Assembly (NCBI GenBank): GCA_963818505.1
Contig: CAWFSJ010000005.1
Location: 496,001-560,000, forward strand
Source: JADKAV01 sp963818505
GTDB lineage: Bacteria; Actinomycetota; Actinomycetes; S36-B12; UBA10799
DNA: 64,000 bases
Direction: 5' to 3'
Part shown: in pieces, positions 24,897-34,027 of the stretch
Numbering within the stretch: position 1 is the stretch's first letter
How the letters are laid out: every line of letters starts with the position of its first letter
Notes under the pieces: generated by a model
Database searches by the model: none
What the model was told of the DNA's origin: nothing
Seen by the model: the letters and a program-made list of their open reading frames with translations, nothing else
Position numbers and translations under genes: made by a program

Positions 24897-26768
24897 ATGT
24901 CAATCGCAGAACAGGCGAGGGCTGAACCGACCGCGAGTCCGGAACGACCCGGTCGAGGATCGTTGCTCTGGCCGTTGGGTTACGCACTGTTCGTCGCGGT
25001 GTGGGCGCTGCTCTTCCTGCGTCACAACATCGACTACGGCCTCGACGACTCCTTCATCTCCTACCGCTACGCGCAGAACTTCGCCGACGGATACGGGCTT
25101 GCCTTCAACCCCGGTGAGCGGTTCTTCGGTACGACAGCCGCGGGGTACGCTACAGCGCTCGGCCTGCTCCACATGCTCACGGGTTTGGCGATCCCGAAAC
25201 TCTCGGTCGCGCTCACAACCCTCGGGGTGGTCGCACTCGCGGCATGCCTGCCCACCATCGCCCGTGGCGTCCCAGGGGCCCGCCGTTGGCTGATCAGTGC
25301 CATCTTCGTCGCCGCTGCTTTCACCCTTGGGCCGTTCAGTCAGGTCGCCGGGCATGAGACCGTCGCCTTCCTGGCAGTCGGCCTTCTGGGCACGATGTGC
25401 CTGGGTTATTGGTCGAGGCCACTGCTCGGCGGGATCCTGCTGGCCGTGGCCACAACCTTCCGGCCCGACGCCGCACTGCTGGCCGCACTGGCTGGGCTTT
25501 GCCTCTGGGTGAGCCTCGGTACCGGCTTCGGCGCCTTCCTGAAGTCCCGTGAACTGCGTCGCTACCTGCTCGGGTACATACTCGGGTTGCTGGCCTGGGT
25601 GGGGTTCCTGCTGTGGCAGTTCTCAACCGTGGTCCCCGGGACGCTGGACGCAAAACGCGCCCAGGTCGGCCTCGGTTATTGGCCCCTCTACGGGCCGGAC
25701 CAACTGTGGGCTTACCTGCTCGGATTCCTCGGTGTCCTCGGCCTGGTCATGGCCGGCTTGGGCCTCGTCGCGGCCTTCATCCGGCCCACGCGTCAGTCGT
25801 TGTTCCTGCTCATCGTGTGGCTGGGCTTCACCCTGGGGGCAGCGGCCTTCTACACCGCGATCGCAGTGACGTTCTGGTTCTGGTACGCCACGCCGCTGTT
25901 CTTCGCGGTGTTCCTCGCCGCGTTCGTGGGCTGGTCGAACCTGGCGGGGCTGCGGTTCGGCTGGCTGGCAGTCGGGGTCTGCGCTCTGGCCCTCGCGTGG
26001 CAGGCGCCTGCGATCGGAACCTGGTTGAGCACCCCGAACCTCAAGCCGCACATCCACGCCTACGAGCAGGCCGCCGACTTCATCAAGGCCGAGTCACCGG
26101 ACGGAGCCACCATTCTGATGCCCGAGCCCGGGTCGTTCGGAATGCGCTTGGGCCCGGATTTCACGGTCGTCGACGAGCTGGGCCTGGTCAGCCCGGGAGT
26201 CGCACAGGCCCTGCTGCGCGGCGAGACCGACTGGGCCTTCAAGAACAACGACCCCGACTACCTGTTGTGCTCGTGGTACGGCGACTACACCGCATGCAGC
26301 CAGGGCCTGCAGAAGCAGGGATACGAGTTCGTCGGGGAGTTCGACAAGTGGTTCTGGGACGGGTACGTGGGCCACGGCAACCGGCTGTACCGCCGGGCCG
26401 GACTTCAGAGCACCGGCGACGGGGTCCTGCCCCCGGGCAGCATGTTCTCGGCCAACCCGGCGACGGGCGTTCAGGCGACGAACCAGATGCCCAGGGTGGG
26501 GAACCTCGAGGGTGTGACTCGCGAGGGCTCCCGTCTGCAGGTCACGGGCTGGGCCGACGTCGCTGACAGCGTCGGCGGCGGGCAACTGACGGTTGTAACC
26601 CGCGATCCCGCCGAGGTGATCAAGGTCGAGCGGGTCACCCGAACAGACCTTCCGGCCGACCGCGCACGGGCTGGGTTCACCCTGACGCTGCGCACCCCGC
26701 AGGACCAGGTCTGCGTGATCGCCGGGGACACGGTGGTCGCTGGCAGCGACCCCGACCTGTGTCCCTAA
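24897..26768 (+). CDS. GT-C membrane glycosyltransferase-like protein (AftB-like N-terminus)
   Basis: This 623-residue protein has about ten membrane helices. Residues 50-75 read DDSFISYRYAQNF ... GLAFNPGERFFG, matching the AftB-type GT-C pattern (DDxFISxRYAxN, GxGLVFNPGE) with the catalytic DD at 50-51. A soluble C-terminal domain starts near residue 390. AftB adds terminal arabinofuranose to cell-wall arabinan with decaprenyl-phospho-arabinose. This protein may transfer another lipid-linked sugar. The ATG at 24897 follows a GGGGGCAGC stretch. It converges with the PucR gene, with a 4-bp overlap. Confidence 0.75.
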   Translation: MSIAEQARAEPTASPERPGRGSLLWPLGYALFVAVWALLFLRHNIDYGLDDSFISYRYAQNFADGYGLAFNPGERFFGTTAAGYATALGLLHMLTGLAIPKLSVALTTLGVVALAACLPTIARGVPGARRWLISAIFVAAAFTLGPFSQVAGHETVAFLAVGLLGTMCLGYWSRPLLGGILLAVATTFRPDAALLAALAGLCLWVSLGTGFGAFLKSRELRRYLLGYILGLLAWVGFLLWQFSTVVPGTLDAKRAQVGLGYWPLYGPDQLWAYLLGFLGVLGLVMAGLGLVAAFIRPTRQSLFLLIVWLGFTLGAAAFYTAIAVTFWFWYATPLFFAVFLAAFVGWSNLAGLRFGWLAVGVCALALAWQAPAIGTWLSTPNLKPHIHAYEQAADFIKAESPDGATILMPEPGSFGMRLGPDFTVVDELGLVSPGVAQALLRGETDWAFKNNDPDYLLCSWYGDYTACSQGLQKQGYEFVGEFDKWFWDGYVGHGNRLYRRAGLQSTGDGVLPPGSMFSANPATGVQATNQMPRVGNLEGVTREGSRLQVTGWADVADSVGGGQLTVVTRDPAEVIKVERVTRTDLPADRARAGFTLTLRTPQDQVCVIAGDTVVAGSDPDLCP

Positions 26769-27865
26769 GTCCGGCCCCCGGAACGGCCCAGCGCCACGAC
26801 CAGTTTCAGCACCTCTTGCGGGTCCTCCAGGCGTTGCCCGTATGCCTCGCGGATCTGGCCCATGCGGTAGCGCACTGTCTGCGGGTGGATGAACAACTCG
26901 CCGGCCACTGCATCACGCCTGCCGAGGTTCAGCAGCCAGGACCGCAACGTCTCAATCAGGCGGTCGCGACCCGCCAGCGGGGCGAGGACCTGCTCACGCA
27001 AGTCGTCCAGCGGCTCGCCGGTGAGTATCAGATCGACGAGGTGTTCCTCGGTGTCCAAAGGCCGTATCGGCAAAAGATCGGCGAGTTGTCGCGCCCGGTC
27101 GAATGAACCCGCGGCCAGTGTCCAGGCCACGGTGGGTCCCACAACGGCGTCGAGGCCAGAGACGGCTGCTAGCAATGCCGGTCGGACGGCATCCGGCACA
27201 AGCACTGCCACGATGTCCTCGACCGGGGTCTGCAGACAGTCGGGATATGCACTGGTCAGCGCAATAGCGCGCCCGGTTTCGATCAGGACGCAGGTGAGCG
27301 TGGCCGGAGGCGCCCAGGCAGCCCGGGTCATCATCCCTTCGGTGGCATCGCCGGAAAGCAGCGCCAGAGCCAGTACCTCCCGGTTGCGCTCGCGCGTCCG
27401 GGTCTCCGTGGCGTACCCCTCGACGCTGGCAGCGGAGAGTTGCTGGTTGAAGGCGAAGATCAGTCCCGCGACCGCCGCCATGGTGGCCGCGTCCAGGTCG
27501 TGTTTGAGGGCCAGGCGCGAGATCTCCTGCCAGTGCACGCCGGTTCCAACCTGGTAGGCGGTCAGCAGCGCCCCGATCCCCCGGCGGCGACGAGCCTCGG
27601 TTCGACCGAGGATCTCCGCTCCCTTCTGGATCCTGGCCAGCGCCGCGTCATCCCCGGCCGCGAGCAGACCCGCGAAACCCTCGAAAGCCATGCGCACACC
27701 TGCCTCGAGCTCGGCCCGGTACGGCTCTTGAGTCGCTGGCGCGTACGCCGGCACCTGGTCGGCGACCGTGGCGACCGTTATCTCGGCGATCTGCGGGATG
27801 TGCTCCCTGATGTCCACGACGAGCGCGTCGGGGAGTCTGGGCACATCGAAAGTGTTTGTTCGCAC
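26765..27865 (-). CDS. PucR-type helix-turn-helix regulator
   Basis: This is 366 residues from GTG 27865. An N-terminal all-helical RsbRD-like domain (about 15-150) is followed by a CdaR/GGDEF-like middle region and a C-terminal HTH_30 domain (LGRRDAVAGELFIHPQTVRYRMGQI). The same architecture occurs in the protein at 42154-43290. The gene is divergent from the GNAT gene. An inverted repeat, TTGTTC-N5-GAACAA, lies over its start codon and suggests autoregulation. The regulated pathway is unknown. Confidence 0.88.
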   Translation of the reverse strand: MRTNTFDVPRLPDALVVDIREHIPQIAEITVATVADQVPAYAPATQEPYRAELEAGVRMAFEGFAGLLAAGDDAALARIQKGAEILGRTEARRRRGIGALLTAYQVGTGVHWQEISRLALKHDLDAATMAAVAGLIFAFNQQLSAASVEGYATETRTRERNREVLALALLSGDATEGMMTRAAWAPPATLTCVLIETGRAIALTSAYPDCLQTPVEDIVAVLVPDAVRPALLAAVSGLDAVVGPTVAWTLAAGSFDRARQLADLLPIRPLDTEEHLVDLILTGEPLDDLREQVLAPLAGRDRLIETLRSWLLNLGRRDAVAGELFIHPQTVRYRMGQIREAYGQRLEDPQEVLKLVVALGRSGGRT

Positions 27866-27872
27866 TGAACAA
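27856..27872. promoter_or_regulatory. Inverted repeat overlapping pucR-like start
   Basis: TTGTTC-GCACT-GAACAA has perfect 6-bp arms. Its right half, CTGAACAA (27865-27872), recurs as a direct repeat at 27915-27922, 50 bp away and 16 bp before the GNAT start. The two sites could let one regulator control both divergent genes. Confidence 0.55.
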
Positions 27873-27937
27873 TTATGCGGGCAACTGCTGTCTGATAGCC
27901 ACTACTTTCTATCTCTGAACAAGCGCACCATAAATAC

Positions 27938-28474
27938 ATGAGCACAACAGATTGCCGCGAAGACTACCTCGCAGAAGGCACCTTGAGCCACGGCCTGAGG
28001 GTCGCCATCCGTGCGATGGAGCCCGGTGACCGCGCAGATCTCGTGGACGGATTCCACCACCTCAGCGAAGAGAGCCGGTACCTGCGTTTCATGGCCAGCA
28101 AGCCGCGCCTGTCCGCAGCCGAGGCCCACCGCCTGTTCGACACCGATGAGCTTGCCCTGGTCCTCGTGTGGCCGCGCACGTCGCGCAAAGACATCGTGCT
28201 GGGCATCGCCCACGCACTTCGCGTGCCGGGCAAGCCCGACACCGCCGAGTTCTGCATCGCAATCACCGACGAGATCCACGGCAAGGGCGCAGGACGGCTG
28301 ATGACGCAGACGCTCGCCGCCGAGGCCTCGCGCCAAGGCATCCACAACCTGACCGCTTACATGCTGGCCACGAACAAGGCGCCGGCGAAGCTACTGGCCG
28401 GGGTCGGCGAAGTGGTGCACGACGAGGTGGCCGCGGGAGCCCGCGAGATGACGGTACGCCTGCCTGCCGGGTGA
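27938..28474 (+). CDS. GNAT-family N-acetyltransferase
   Basis: This 178-residue GNAT fold protein has an N-terminal beta strand LRVAIRAMEPGDRADL, the acetyl-CoA-binding region near EIHGKGAGRLMTQTLAAEA (a Q/RxxGxG/A-type loop) and a final NLTAYMLATNKAPAKLL helix. It resembles single-domain acetyltransferases related to the GNAT part of actinobacterial protein lysine acetyltransferases. It ends one base before the stop of the convergent UDP-glucose dehydrogenase gene. The acceptor is unknown. Confidence 0.85.
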   Translation: MSTTDCREDYLAEGTLSHGLRVAIRAMEPGDRADLVDGFHHLSEESRYLRFMASKPRLSAAEAHRLFDTDELALVLVWPRTSRKDIVLGIAHALRVPGKPDTAEFCIAITDEIHGKGAGRLMTQTLAAEASRQGIHNLTAYMLATNKAPAKLLAGVGEVVHDEVAAGAREMTVRLPAG

Positions 28475-28475
28475 T

Positions 28476-29642
28476 TCAGTCCCGGCCGAACAAGTCGCGG
28501 GTGTACACCTTGTCCACGACATCAAGGATCTCGTCGTGGACGCGGTTCGCGACGATCACGTCGGAGCGGGACTTGAACTGCTCAAGATCGGCAACCACCT
28601 CGGAGTTGAAGAACTCCTGCTGCTCCAGGACCGGTTCGTAGACGATCACCTCTACACCTCGGGCCTTGAGCCGTTTCATGATCCCTTGGACGCTGGAGGT
28701 CCGGATGTTGTCCGAGCCCTCCTTCATCACCAGCCGGTAGATCCCGACGACCTGCGGTTGAAGGCGCAGGATCTGTTCGGCAACGAAGTCCTTGCGCGTG
28801 CGGTTGGACTCGACCACGGCGCGGATCAGGTGCTGCGGGACGTCCTGGTAATTGGCCAGCAGTTGTTTGGTGTCCTTGGGCAGGCAGTAACCGCCGTACC
28901 CGAACGACGGGTTGTTGTAGCCGAGACCCACACGCGGATCCAGGCTGACGCCCTCGATGATGTCGCGGCTGTCCATGCCGTGGCTGGAGGCGAACGTGTC
29001 GAGTTCGTTGAAGAAGGCGACCCGCATGGCCAGATAGGTGTTGGCGAACAACTTGATCGCCTCTGCCTGTTTCGAGTCCGTCACGAGGACAGGCACGTCC
29101 GCGGACAGCGCCCCTTCCTGCATGAGTTGCGCGAACTCTTGGCCCCGCTGCGAAACCTGACCGACGACAATGCGCGAGGGGTGCAGATTGTCGAACAGCG
29201 CCTTGCCCTCGCGCAGGAACTCGGGGGCGAAGAGGATCGCATCGGTGTCGTGCTCGGCGCACATGCGATCGCTGAAGCCGACCGGCACGGTTGACTTGAT
29301 CACGATGGTGGCTTCCGGGTTGATGTCCCGAACCTGCGTTATGACCTTCTCAACGGAACTGGTGTTGAAGAAGTTGGCATCGGGGTCGTAGTCCGTGGGC
29401 GTGGCCACGATCACGAAACGCGCACCCGCATATGCGTCTTCGGCGTCGCTGGTCGCCCGCAGTTCCAGGGGGACTTCGGCGAGGAAGCGCTCGATCTCAT
29501 CGTCCTCGATGGGTGAGCGCCTGCCATTGATAGCGTCCACCCGCCCGGCATCGATGTCGAGGGCCACCACCTCGTGCTTCTGGGCCAGCAGAACCGCATT
29601 GGACAAACCGACATAGCCCATCCCCGCCACTGCGATCTTCAC
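28476..29642 (-). CDS. ugd: UDP-glucose 6-dehydrogenase
   Basis: This 388-residue enzyme, the length of the compact bacterial Ugd class, has an NAD-binding motif AVAGMGYVGLSNA at the N-terminus. The catalytic cysteine is C253 in GYGGYCLPKDTKQL, and K200-region residues EAIKLFANTYLAM contribute to the active site. It oxidises UDP-glucose to UDP-glucuronate with two NAD+, supplying precursors for acidic polysaccharides. The start is a GTG at 29642, with TAGCAT 6 nt upstream (leaderless). No polysaccharide operon is adjacent. Confidence 0.95.
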   Translation of the reverse strand: MKIAVAGMGYVGLSNAVLLAQKHEVVALDIDAGRVDAINGRRSPIEDDEIERFLAEVPLELRATSDAEDAYAGARFVIVATPTDYDPDANFFNTSSVEKVITQVRDINPEATIVIKSTVPVGFSDRMCAEHDTDAILFAPEFLREGKALFDNLHPSRIVVGQVSQRGQEFAQLMQEGALSADVPVLVTDSKQAEAIKLFANTYLAMRVAFFNELDTFASSHGMDSRDIIEGVSLDPRVGLGYNNPSFGYGGYCLPKDTKQLLANYQDVPQHLIRAVVESNRTRKDFVAEQILRLQPQVVGIYRLVMKEGSDNIRTSSVQGIMKRLKARGVEVIVYEPVLEQQEFFNSEVVADLEQFKSRSDVIVANRVHDEILDVVDKVYTRDLFGRD

Positions 29643-29648
29643 AATTCG

Positions 29649-29654
29649 ATGCTA
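29649..29654 (-). promoter_or_regulatory. -10 box TAGCAT, leaderless start of ugd
   Basis: On the complement, TAGCAT ends 6 nt before GTG 29642. Confidence 0.55.
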
Positions 29655-29726
29655 GTTGCGGCGAACCTCTGGGCTGACAACCGCGTCGGGGGCTAACCTT
29701 CAGACTCACTGACTTGAGGAGAACTC

Positions 29727-30281
29727 ATGACCCGCACACCCTTGGTGCTTATGGCTGGGGCAGCCCTGCTCGGCGGCCTCGCGACACCAGCTGCAGCCGC
29801 CGACAAGGTCCCGGTCAAGCTCAAGCTCAAGGACTGTGACGGCTGCAGCGTGAGCGCCACTTGGACCAAGACCGGCACGGTGACCGGCAAATACAAGTCC
29901 CGCACGAAGAAGGCCAGTGGCGACAACGCGACGTTGACGTTCAACGTGCCCAAGGGTTACTACATGTACTTCGCCGCGACCAGCCCGAAGGCCGCCGTCG
30001 ACGCCGCCAGCGTGCTCGTCACCCAGTTCGTCGGCTCGAGCAAGGGGTCGACCGTGAGTCCGGCCAAGGCCCAGGGTCTTGACGATGGCGCCTACTACTG
30101 CCTGACCGCCAAGAAGCGCACGATCAAGGCACGCGCGGCCCTCGTGCCCGCGGGAGGGGCAAAGCTGCTGGGGCTGTGGGCCAACCCGCAGTTGAAAGGC
30201 AGCGGACCCAAGATCAACGACGGCATCAAGGGTGTGTACGGCACCCAGAACACCTTGATCTGCAAGGGCAAGTACTACTGA
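29727..30281 (+). CDS. Secreted protein of unknown function
   Basis: This 184-residue protein has a signal peptide (residues 1-24, ending TPAAAAD). The mature part is Lys-rich and beta-rich, with cysteine pairs (KDCDGCSVSATW and YYCLTAKK ... LICKGKYY) that suggest disulfides. A GAGGAG ribosome-binding site lies 7 nt before the ATG. I do not recognise a family. It is followed by an array of three family-A palindromes. Confidence 0.75.
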   Translation: MTRTPLVLMAGAALLGGLATPAAAADKVPVKLKLKDCDGCSVSATWTKTGTVTGKYKSRTKKASGDNATLTFNVPKGYYMYFAATSPKAAVDAASVLVTQFVGSSKGSTVSPAKAQGLDDGAYYCLTAKKRTIKARAALVPAGGAKLLGLWANPQLKGSGPKINDGIKGVYGTQNTLICKGKYY

Positions 30282-30321
30282 GACGGCGCGGGCTCGGCTG
30301 AACATCGCCCCAGGCGCCCTG

Positions 30322-30389
30322 GTTAGAGGTTGTGGCCCTGGTTAGCGAAACAACACGTGGATTCGCTAACGAACCGCACAACCTCTAAC
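30322..30389. repeat. Family-A 68-bp nested palindrome, copy 1
   Basis: The outer arms are GTTAGAGGTTGTG and CACAACCTCTAAC (13 bp, perfect). The inner arms are GTTAGCGAA and TTCGCTAAC (9 bp, perfect), with a short centre containing CACGTGG. It is the first of three tandem units with a 122-123-bp period; the whole repeated unit includes flanking CGCGGGCTCGGCTGAACATC sequence. Confidence 0.92.
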
Positions 30390-30443
30390 GCCGGCGGCAG
30401 GCAGACGGCGCGGGCTCGGCTGAACATCGCCCCAGGCGCCCTG

Positions 30444-30511
30444 GTTAGAGGTTGTGGCCCTGGTTAGCGAAACAACACGTGGATTCGCTAACGAACCGCA
30501 CAACCTCTAAC
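30444..30511. repeat. Family-A palindrome, copy 2
   Basis: This is identical to copy 1, 122 bp downstream, with identical flanks. Confidence 0.92.
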
Positions 30512-30566
30512 GCCGGCGGCAGGCAGACAGCGCGGGCTCGGCTGAACATCGCCCCCAGGCGCCCTG

Positions 30567-30634
30567 GTTAGAGGTTGTGGCCCTGGTTAGCGAAACAACA
30601 CGTGGATTCGCTAACGAACCGCACAACCTCTAAC
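30567..30634. repeat. Family-A palindrome, copy 3
   Basis: This is identical to copies 1 and 2, 123 bp downstream of copy 2. The extra base lies in the flank (a run of five C instead of four). Confidence 0.92.
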
Positions 30635-30682
30635 GCCGGCGGCAGGCAGGCTGCGAAAGCGCGCGCCCGCCCGGTCCCCAAC

Positions 30683-30688
30683 TAGTCT
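30683..30688 (+). promoter_or_regulatory. -10 box TAGTCT, leaderless start
   Basis: TAGTCT ends 6 nt before GTG 30695. No ribosome-binding site is visible. Confidence 0.6.
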
Positions 30689-30694
30689 GGCCCC

Positions 30695-31465
30695 GTGAAG
30701 TTGATCACGGCGGCGGTCGTCGCCACGCTGCTCCTAACCGCCACACCGGCCAGCGCAGCGGTGGTCCCTGTCGATCCCGGTCCCATCGCGAACGGCCGAC
30801 CGATTGTCGGAACCACCCAGAACCTTCCGTCCCTGGATTCCGCGCAACCCTACGACGCGGGTCCGGGCTTCGCCGCCCAGATCCGGGCGATCTACAACTC
30901 CGGGCGTATCAAGAACCTCCAGCAACAAGTCGCCGAAAAGGCTGGCCGGACCATCAGCTCCTGGGTGCGTGAGCATTGCCGCAGCCTCAACGGCGACCAG
31001 CGGACCTGCCGGCCGATGGTCGTGTTCGACGTCGACGACACCATGCTCAGCGGCTTCAACGAGTACTCGGGCAACAATCCGGCGTTCTCGTACGACCCTG
31101 TGCGCAACGCCCAGTTCGTCGAGGATTGCGCGACGCCCGCCAACGTGCCCGTGCGTCGGCTGTTCAGCCGGCTGGTCGACGACGGCCTCACCATCGCAGT
31201 GATCACGGGCCGCCCCGCCACACAGCGAGCCGACACAATCGCGTGCCTGAATCAACGCGGCTACACCGGCTGGGACTTCCTGATCACCCGAACGGCCAAG
31301 ACGGCCGACCTGTCCTCGTCACGGTTCAAGGCGCGTGCCCGCAAGGGTCTGCAAGAGCGTGGCTTCACGATTGTGGCAAGCGTCGGCGACCAGGTCAGCG
31401 ACATGGCCTACGGCCGGTTGAAGTACGGCTTCCTGCTGCCCAACCCCATGTACTTCTTGCCATGA
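30695..31465 (+). CDS. Secreted HAD-family acid phosphatase
   Basis: This is 256 residues from GTG 30695 with a signal peptide (1-21, ATPASA). The HAD nucleophile motif is MVVFDVDDTMLSG near residue 108. Motif II is IAVITGRPATQ and the terminal acidic motif is ASVGDQVSDMAYG. The layout resembles class B / plant-type HAD acid phosphatases (5'-nucleotidase lipoprotein e(P4) group). It should release phosphate from organic phosphates outside the membrane. Nothing nearby narrows the substrate. Confidence 0.85.
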   Translation: MKLITAAVVATLLLTATPASAAVVPVDPGPIANGRPIVGTTQNLPSLDSAQPYDAGPGFAAQIRAIYNSGRIKNLQQQVAEKAGRTISSWVREHCRSLNGDQRTCRPMVVFDVDDTMLSGFNEYSGNNPAFSYDPVRNAQFVEDCATPANVPVRRLFSRLVDDGLTIAVITGRPATQRADTIACLNQRGYTGWDFLITRTAKTADLSSSRFKARARKGLQERGFTIVASVGDQVSDMAYGRLKYGFLLPNPMYFLP

Positions 31466-31500
31466 TCGCGTTCGGCACCCCCCGGCGCCCGCCGCGCTAC

Positions 31501-31506
31501 TAGCCT
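31501..31506 (+). promoter_or_regulatory. -10 box TAGCCT, leaderless start
   Basis: TAGCCT ends 7 nt before GTG 31514. Confidence 0.6.
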
Positions 31507-31513
31507 TATCAGC

Positions 31514-34027
31514 GTGAAGCTGCTCGTCGCCGGACTCACTGTGGTCGCGCTGACCGCCGGTTCGGTCGCCTACAGCCAACCCCCGCAGCAGGCTCCGGCG
31601 GCGGACTCCAAGACCGAGCCCGGCGCCTACTGGCCGACGATGCGCCACGACCTGCGGAACACGGGCGCCTCGGATCTGCCAGGCATCGACCCGGGAACTC
31701 AGCCCTGGTCCTTCCAGACCGGCAAGGGGATCTTCTCAACGCCGGTGATCGCCGCCGATGGCACCGCCTACATCGGGTCGGCCGACAACAACCTGTACGG
31801 CCTCGACGAGCAGGGCAAAGAGGTCTGGCGCTTCGAGACCGGCGAGATCATCGACACCGCGCCGGCCCTGCTCGACGACGAGAGCCTGATCATCGGTAGC
31901 GGCGACGAGAACATGTACAAGGTCAGCACCAACCCTGAGATTCCCGCCCACCAGCGTGTGGTCTGGACCTTCAAACCCACGCTGCCAACCGTCGAGGGAC
32001 AACTGGTCAACTGGTGGGAGGGCAGCCCCAACGTCGGTCCGGACGGGGTGATCTACCAGGGCAACACCGGCGGCGGGGCGTACGCGGTCAACCCCGACGG
32101 CACGCAGAAGTGGGCCTACCAGGCCCAGAACTCCGTGTGGACCGTGCCGGCGATGGACGATTCAGGCACGACCTTCTGGGGCTCGGTCGACCTGCGAATG
32201 TTTGCGCTGAACGCTGATGGCACGCAGAAGTGGCAGCGCACGACCCTGGGTTACGTCACGTCGTCGCCGGCTTTGGACACGGCAGGCAACCTGTACGCCG
32301 GGTCGTTCGACGGCACGCTGTACTCGCTGGACTCGCAGACCGGCGCGATCAACTGGAGCTTCAAGACCGGCGACCACATCTACGCCTCGCCTGCCCTGCT
32401 GGAGAAGGACGGGAAGCTCGAGCAGATCATCATCGGCAGCACCGACGGCCTGCTGTACTCCCTGAACCCGAACGGTGAACTGCTCTGGTCCTACGACGCC
32501 GGCGCCCCTATCCGAAGCTCGCCGGTCATCGGTCAGCCGCCGGTCGCCGGGGGCAACCCGATCGTCTACGTCGGCGCGGCGAACGGCCACGTGCTCGCCG
32601 TGAACGCCAACGACGGCTCCCGTCGCTGGGCCTTCGACACCACGTCGTCGGACCCGGAACTGGCCACCCGCAACCAGCTGAACTCCTCGCCCGCGCTTGG
32701 CCCCAAAGGTGTCTACACAGGTAGCCAGGACGGCGCTGCCTGGTTCGTCCCGTACGACCTGTGTCTGCGTCCACAGCCCGACCCGCGATGTGTGACCGCG
32801 GATCTGCCCCGCGACGGGATGTACGCATTCGGCGTCAATGTCGGCGGGGGGATCGTGGCACCCGACGAGCCCGTGTCGATCAGCCCGGCGGGGTACATGA
32901 CCGGCCGCATCCTCGTGCGCAAGGACGGCCGCACAGTCCCGGCCCGTCTGGTTCCGGCGCCAGATCCAGAACGGCTGGTGAGCATCGAACCTGCGGTCGA
33001 GGCGGCCGTATCGGTTTCCGGCGACGGGCGCTACGTGTTCATCCGGCCGGAGGAGATGCTTCCACCGGACACGACCTACAAAGTCACGATCAGCGGTCTG
33101 GTCACCACAGGCGGTCCCCGGATCGGCAACGTCTCGGTGGGTTCCGGCGACCTCGAGCCCTTCAGCGGTTCGTTCACAGTCCGCACCGGCAACGACGGGA
33201 CCGCGTGGAATCCGAAGGTCGGCCCCGATGCGACCTCCGGCTTGTCGATGTCGCGCCTGGCCGTTCCCCTGCCGCCCATGTTGACCAGTCTCAACCAGAT
33301 CGGCTTCGACTTCTACGACTGGATCGGCGGCGCGGTGCAGACAGCACCCGACGCCACCGTGGTGTGGTTCGTAGGCGCCAAACGGGACGCTCAAGGCAAG
33401 ATCGTCGCCGATCCGTCATCGCTCTTCGCCTTCCCCGTGGCCGGGGAGCAGCGAGGCGGGACCTTCCGGCTGACCGCTTCGCAGGTGAATCTGTGGTTCA
33501 CGTTCGGGCCGGTTCCTTTGCGCCGCTTCGACGTGCGCGGGACGTTCGACGAAACCGGCCGGGTCAGGGCCGACTCGCAGTTCCTCGCCGAGGCTGTGTG
33601 TGCCGACATCCCGGGCTACGGATCCCAGATCCCCGCCACCGGGATGTGCGACAGCGCCGGGGTGATCACCGCGGGCGGGACGTTCCTCGGCGACCAAGCC
33701 GAATCGGCCGCCGTCCGACGAGTCGAGGGCATGAAGGTCGGCGAGATCACCTTGGCCAAAGGCTCGCCGTCGACTCTCACCGCAAGCATCGACGTGCCCT
33801 CCCGCTACACCAGCGACGACCATTTCGTGTCGATCCTGCTGGTCGACGAGAACGGCCAGCCGGTCCCGATCGACTACTACAGCAAGACCACGATCCAGAC
33901 CGACCCGGACAAGCAGATCACCGGCGTGACAGTCACGGTCGACGATCCATTGCCGCCACGCTTCAAGGCGTTCGTCATGACTGACGCCTTCCCGGCCGCC
34001 AGCCAGCAGTTCGGGGGCGGCTCATGA
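31514..34027 (+). CDS. Secreted PQQ-like beta-propeller protein
   Basis: This is 837 residues from GTG 31514 with a signal peptide (about 1-20). Residues 40-430 contain seven to eight PQQ/YVTN-type blades of the form TAYIGSADNNLYGLDEQGKEVWRF. The C-terminal half (430-837) has an Ig-like domain (TYKVTISGLV) and further beta-rich domains without a clear name. Such proteins are usually extracytoplasmic scaffolds or sensors, not PQQ enzymes; I see no catalytic residues of PQQ alcohol dehydrogenases. The downstream multi-helix membrane protein begins inside its stop codon (ATGA), so the two probably form one complex. Confidence 0.82.
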   Translation: MKLLVAGLTVVALTAGSVAYSQPPQQAPAADSKTEPGAYWPTMRHDLRNTGASDLPGIDPGTQPWSFQTGKGIFSTPVIAADGTAYIGSADNNLYGLDEQGKEVWRFETGEIIDTAPALLDDESLIIGSGDENMYKVSTNPEIPAHQRVVWTFKPTLPTVEGQLVNWWEGSPNVGPDGVIYQGNTGGGAYAVNPDGTQKWAYQAQNSVWTVPAMDDSGTTFWGSVDLRMFALNADGTQKWQRTTLGYVTSSPALDTAGNLYAGSFDGTLYSLDSQTGAINWSFKTGDHIYASPALLEKDGKLEQIIIGSTDGLLYSLNPNGELLWSYDAGAPIRSSPVIGQPPVAGGNPIVYVGAANGHVLAVNANDGSRRWAFDTTSSDPELATRNQLNSSPALGPKGVYTGSQDGAAWFVPYDLCLRPQPDPRCVTADLPRDGMYAFGVNVGGGIVAPDEPVSISPAGYMTGRILVRKDGRTVPARLVPAPDPERLVSIEPAVEAAVSVSGDGRYVFIRPEEMLPPDTTYKVTISGLVTTGGPRIGNVSVGSGDLEPFSGSFTVRTGNDGTAWNPKVGPDATSGLSMSRLAVPLPPMLTSLNQIGFDFYDWIGGAVQTAPDATVVWFVGAKRDAQGKIVADPSSLFAFPVAGEQRGGTFRLTASQVNLWFTFGPVPLRRFDVRGTFDETGRVRADSQFLAEAVCADIPGYGSQIPATGMCDSAGVITAGGTFLGDQAESAAVRRVEGMKVGEITLAKGSPSTLTASIDVPSRYTSDDHFVSILLVDENGQPVPIDYYSKTTIQTDPDKQITGVTVTVDDPLPPRFKAFVMTDAFPAASQQFGGGS

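Noticed and set aside
30290..30655. The three tandem 122-bp units as a CRISPR array
   Set aside because: The units are identical over their whole length, including what would be spacers; each contains a perfect long palindrome; and no cas genes are present.
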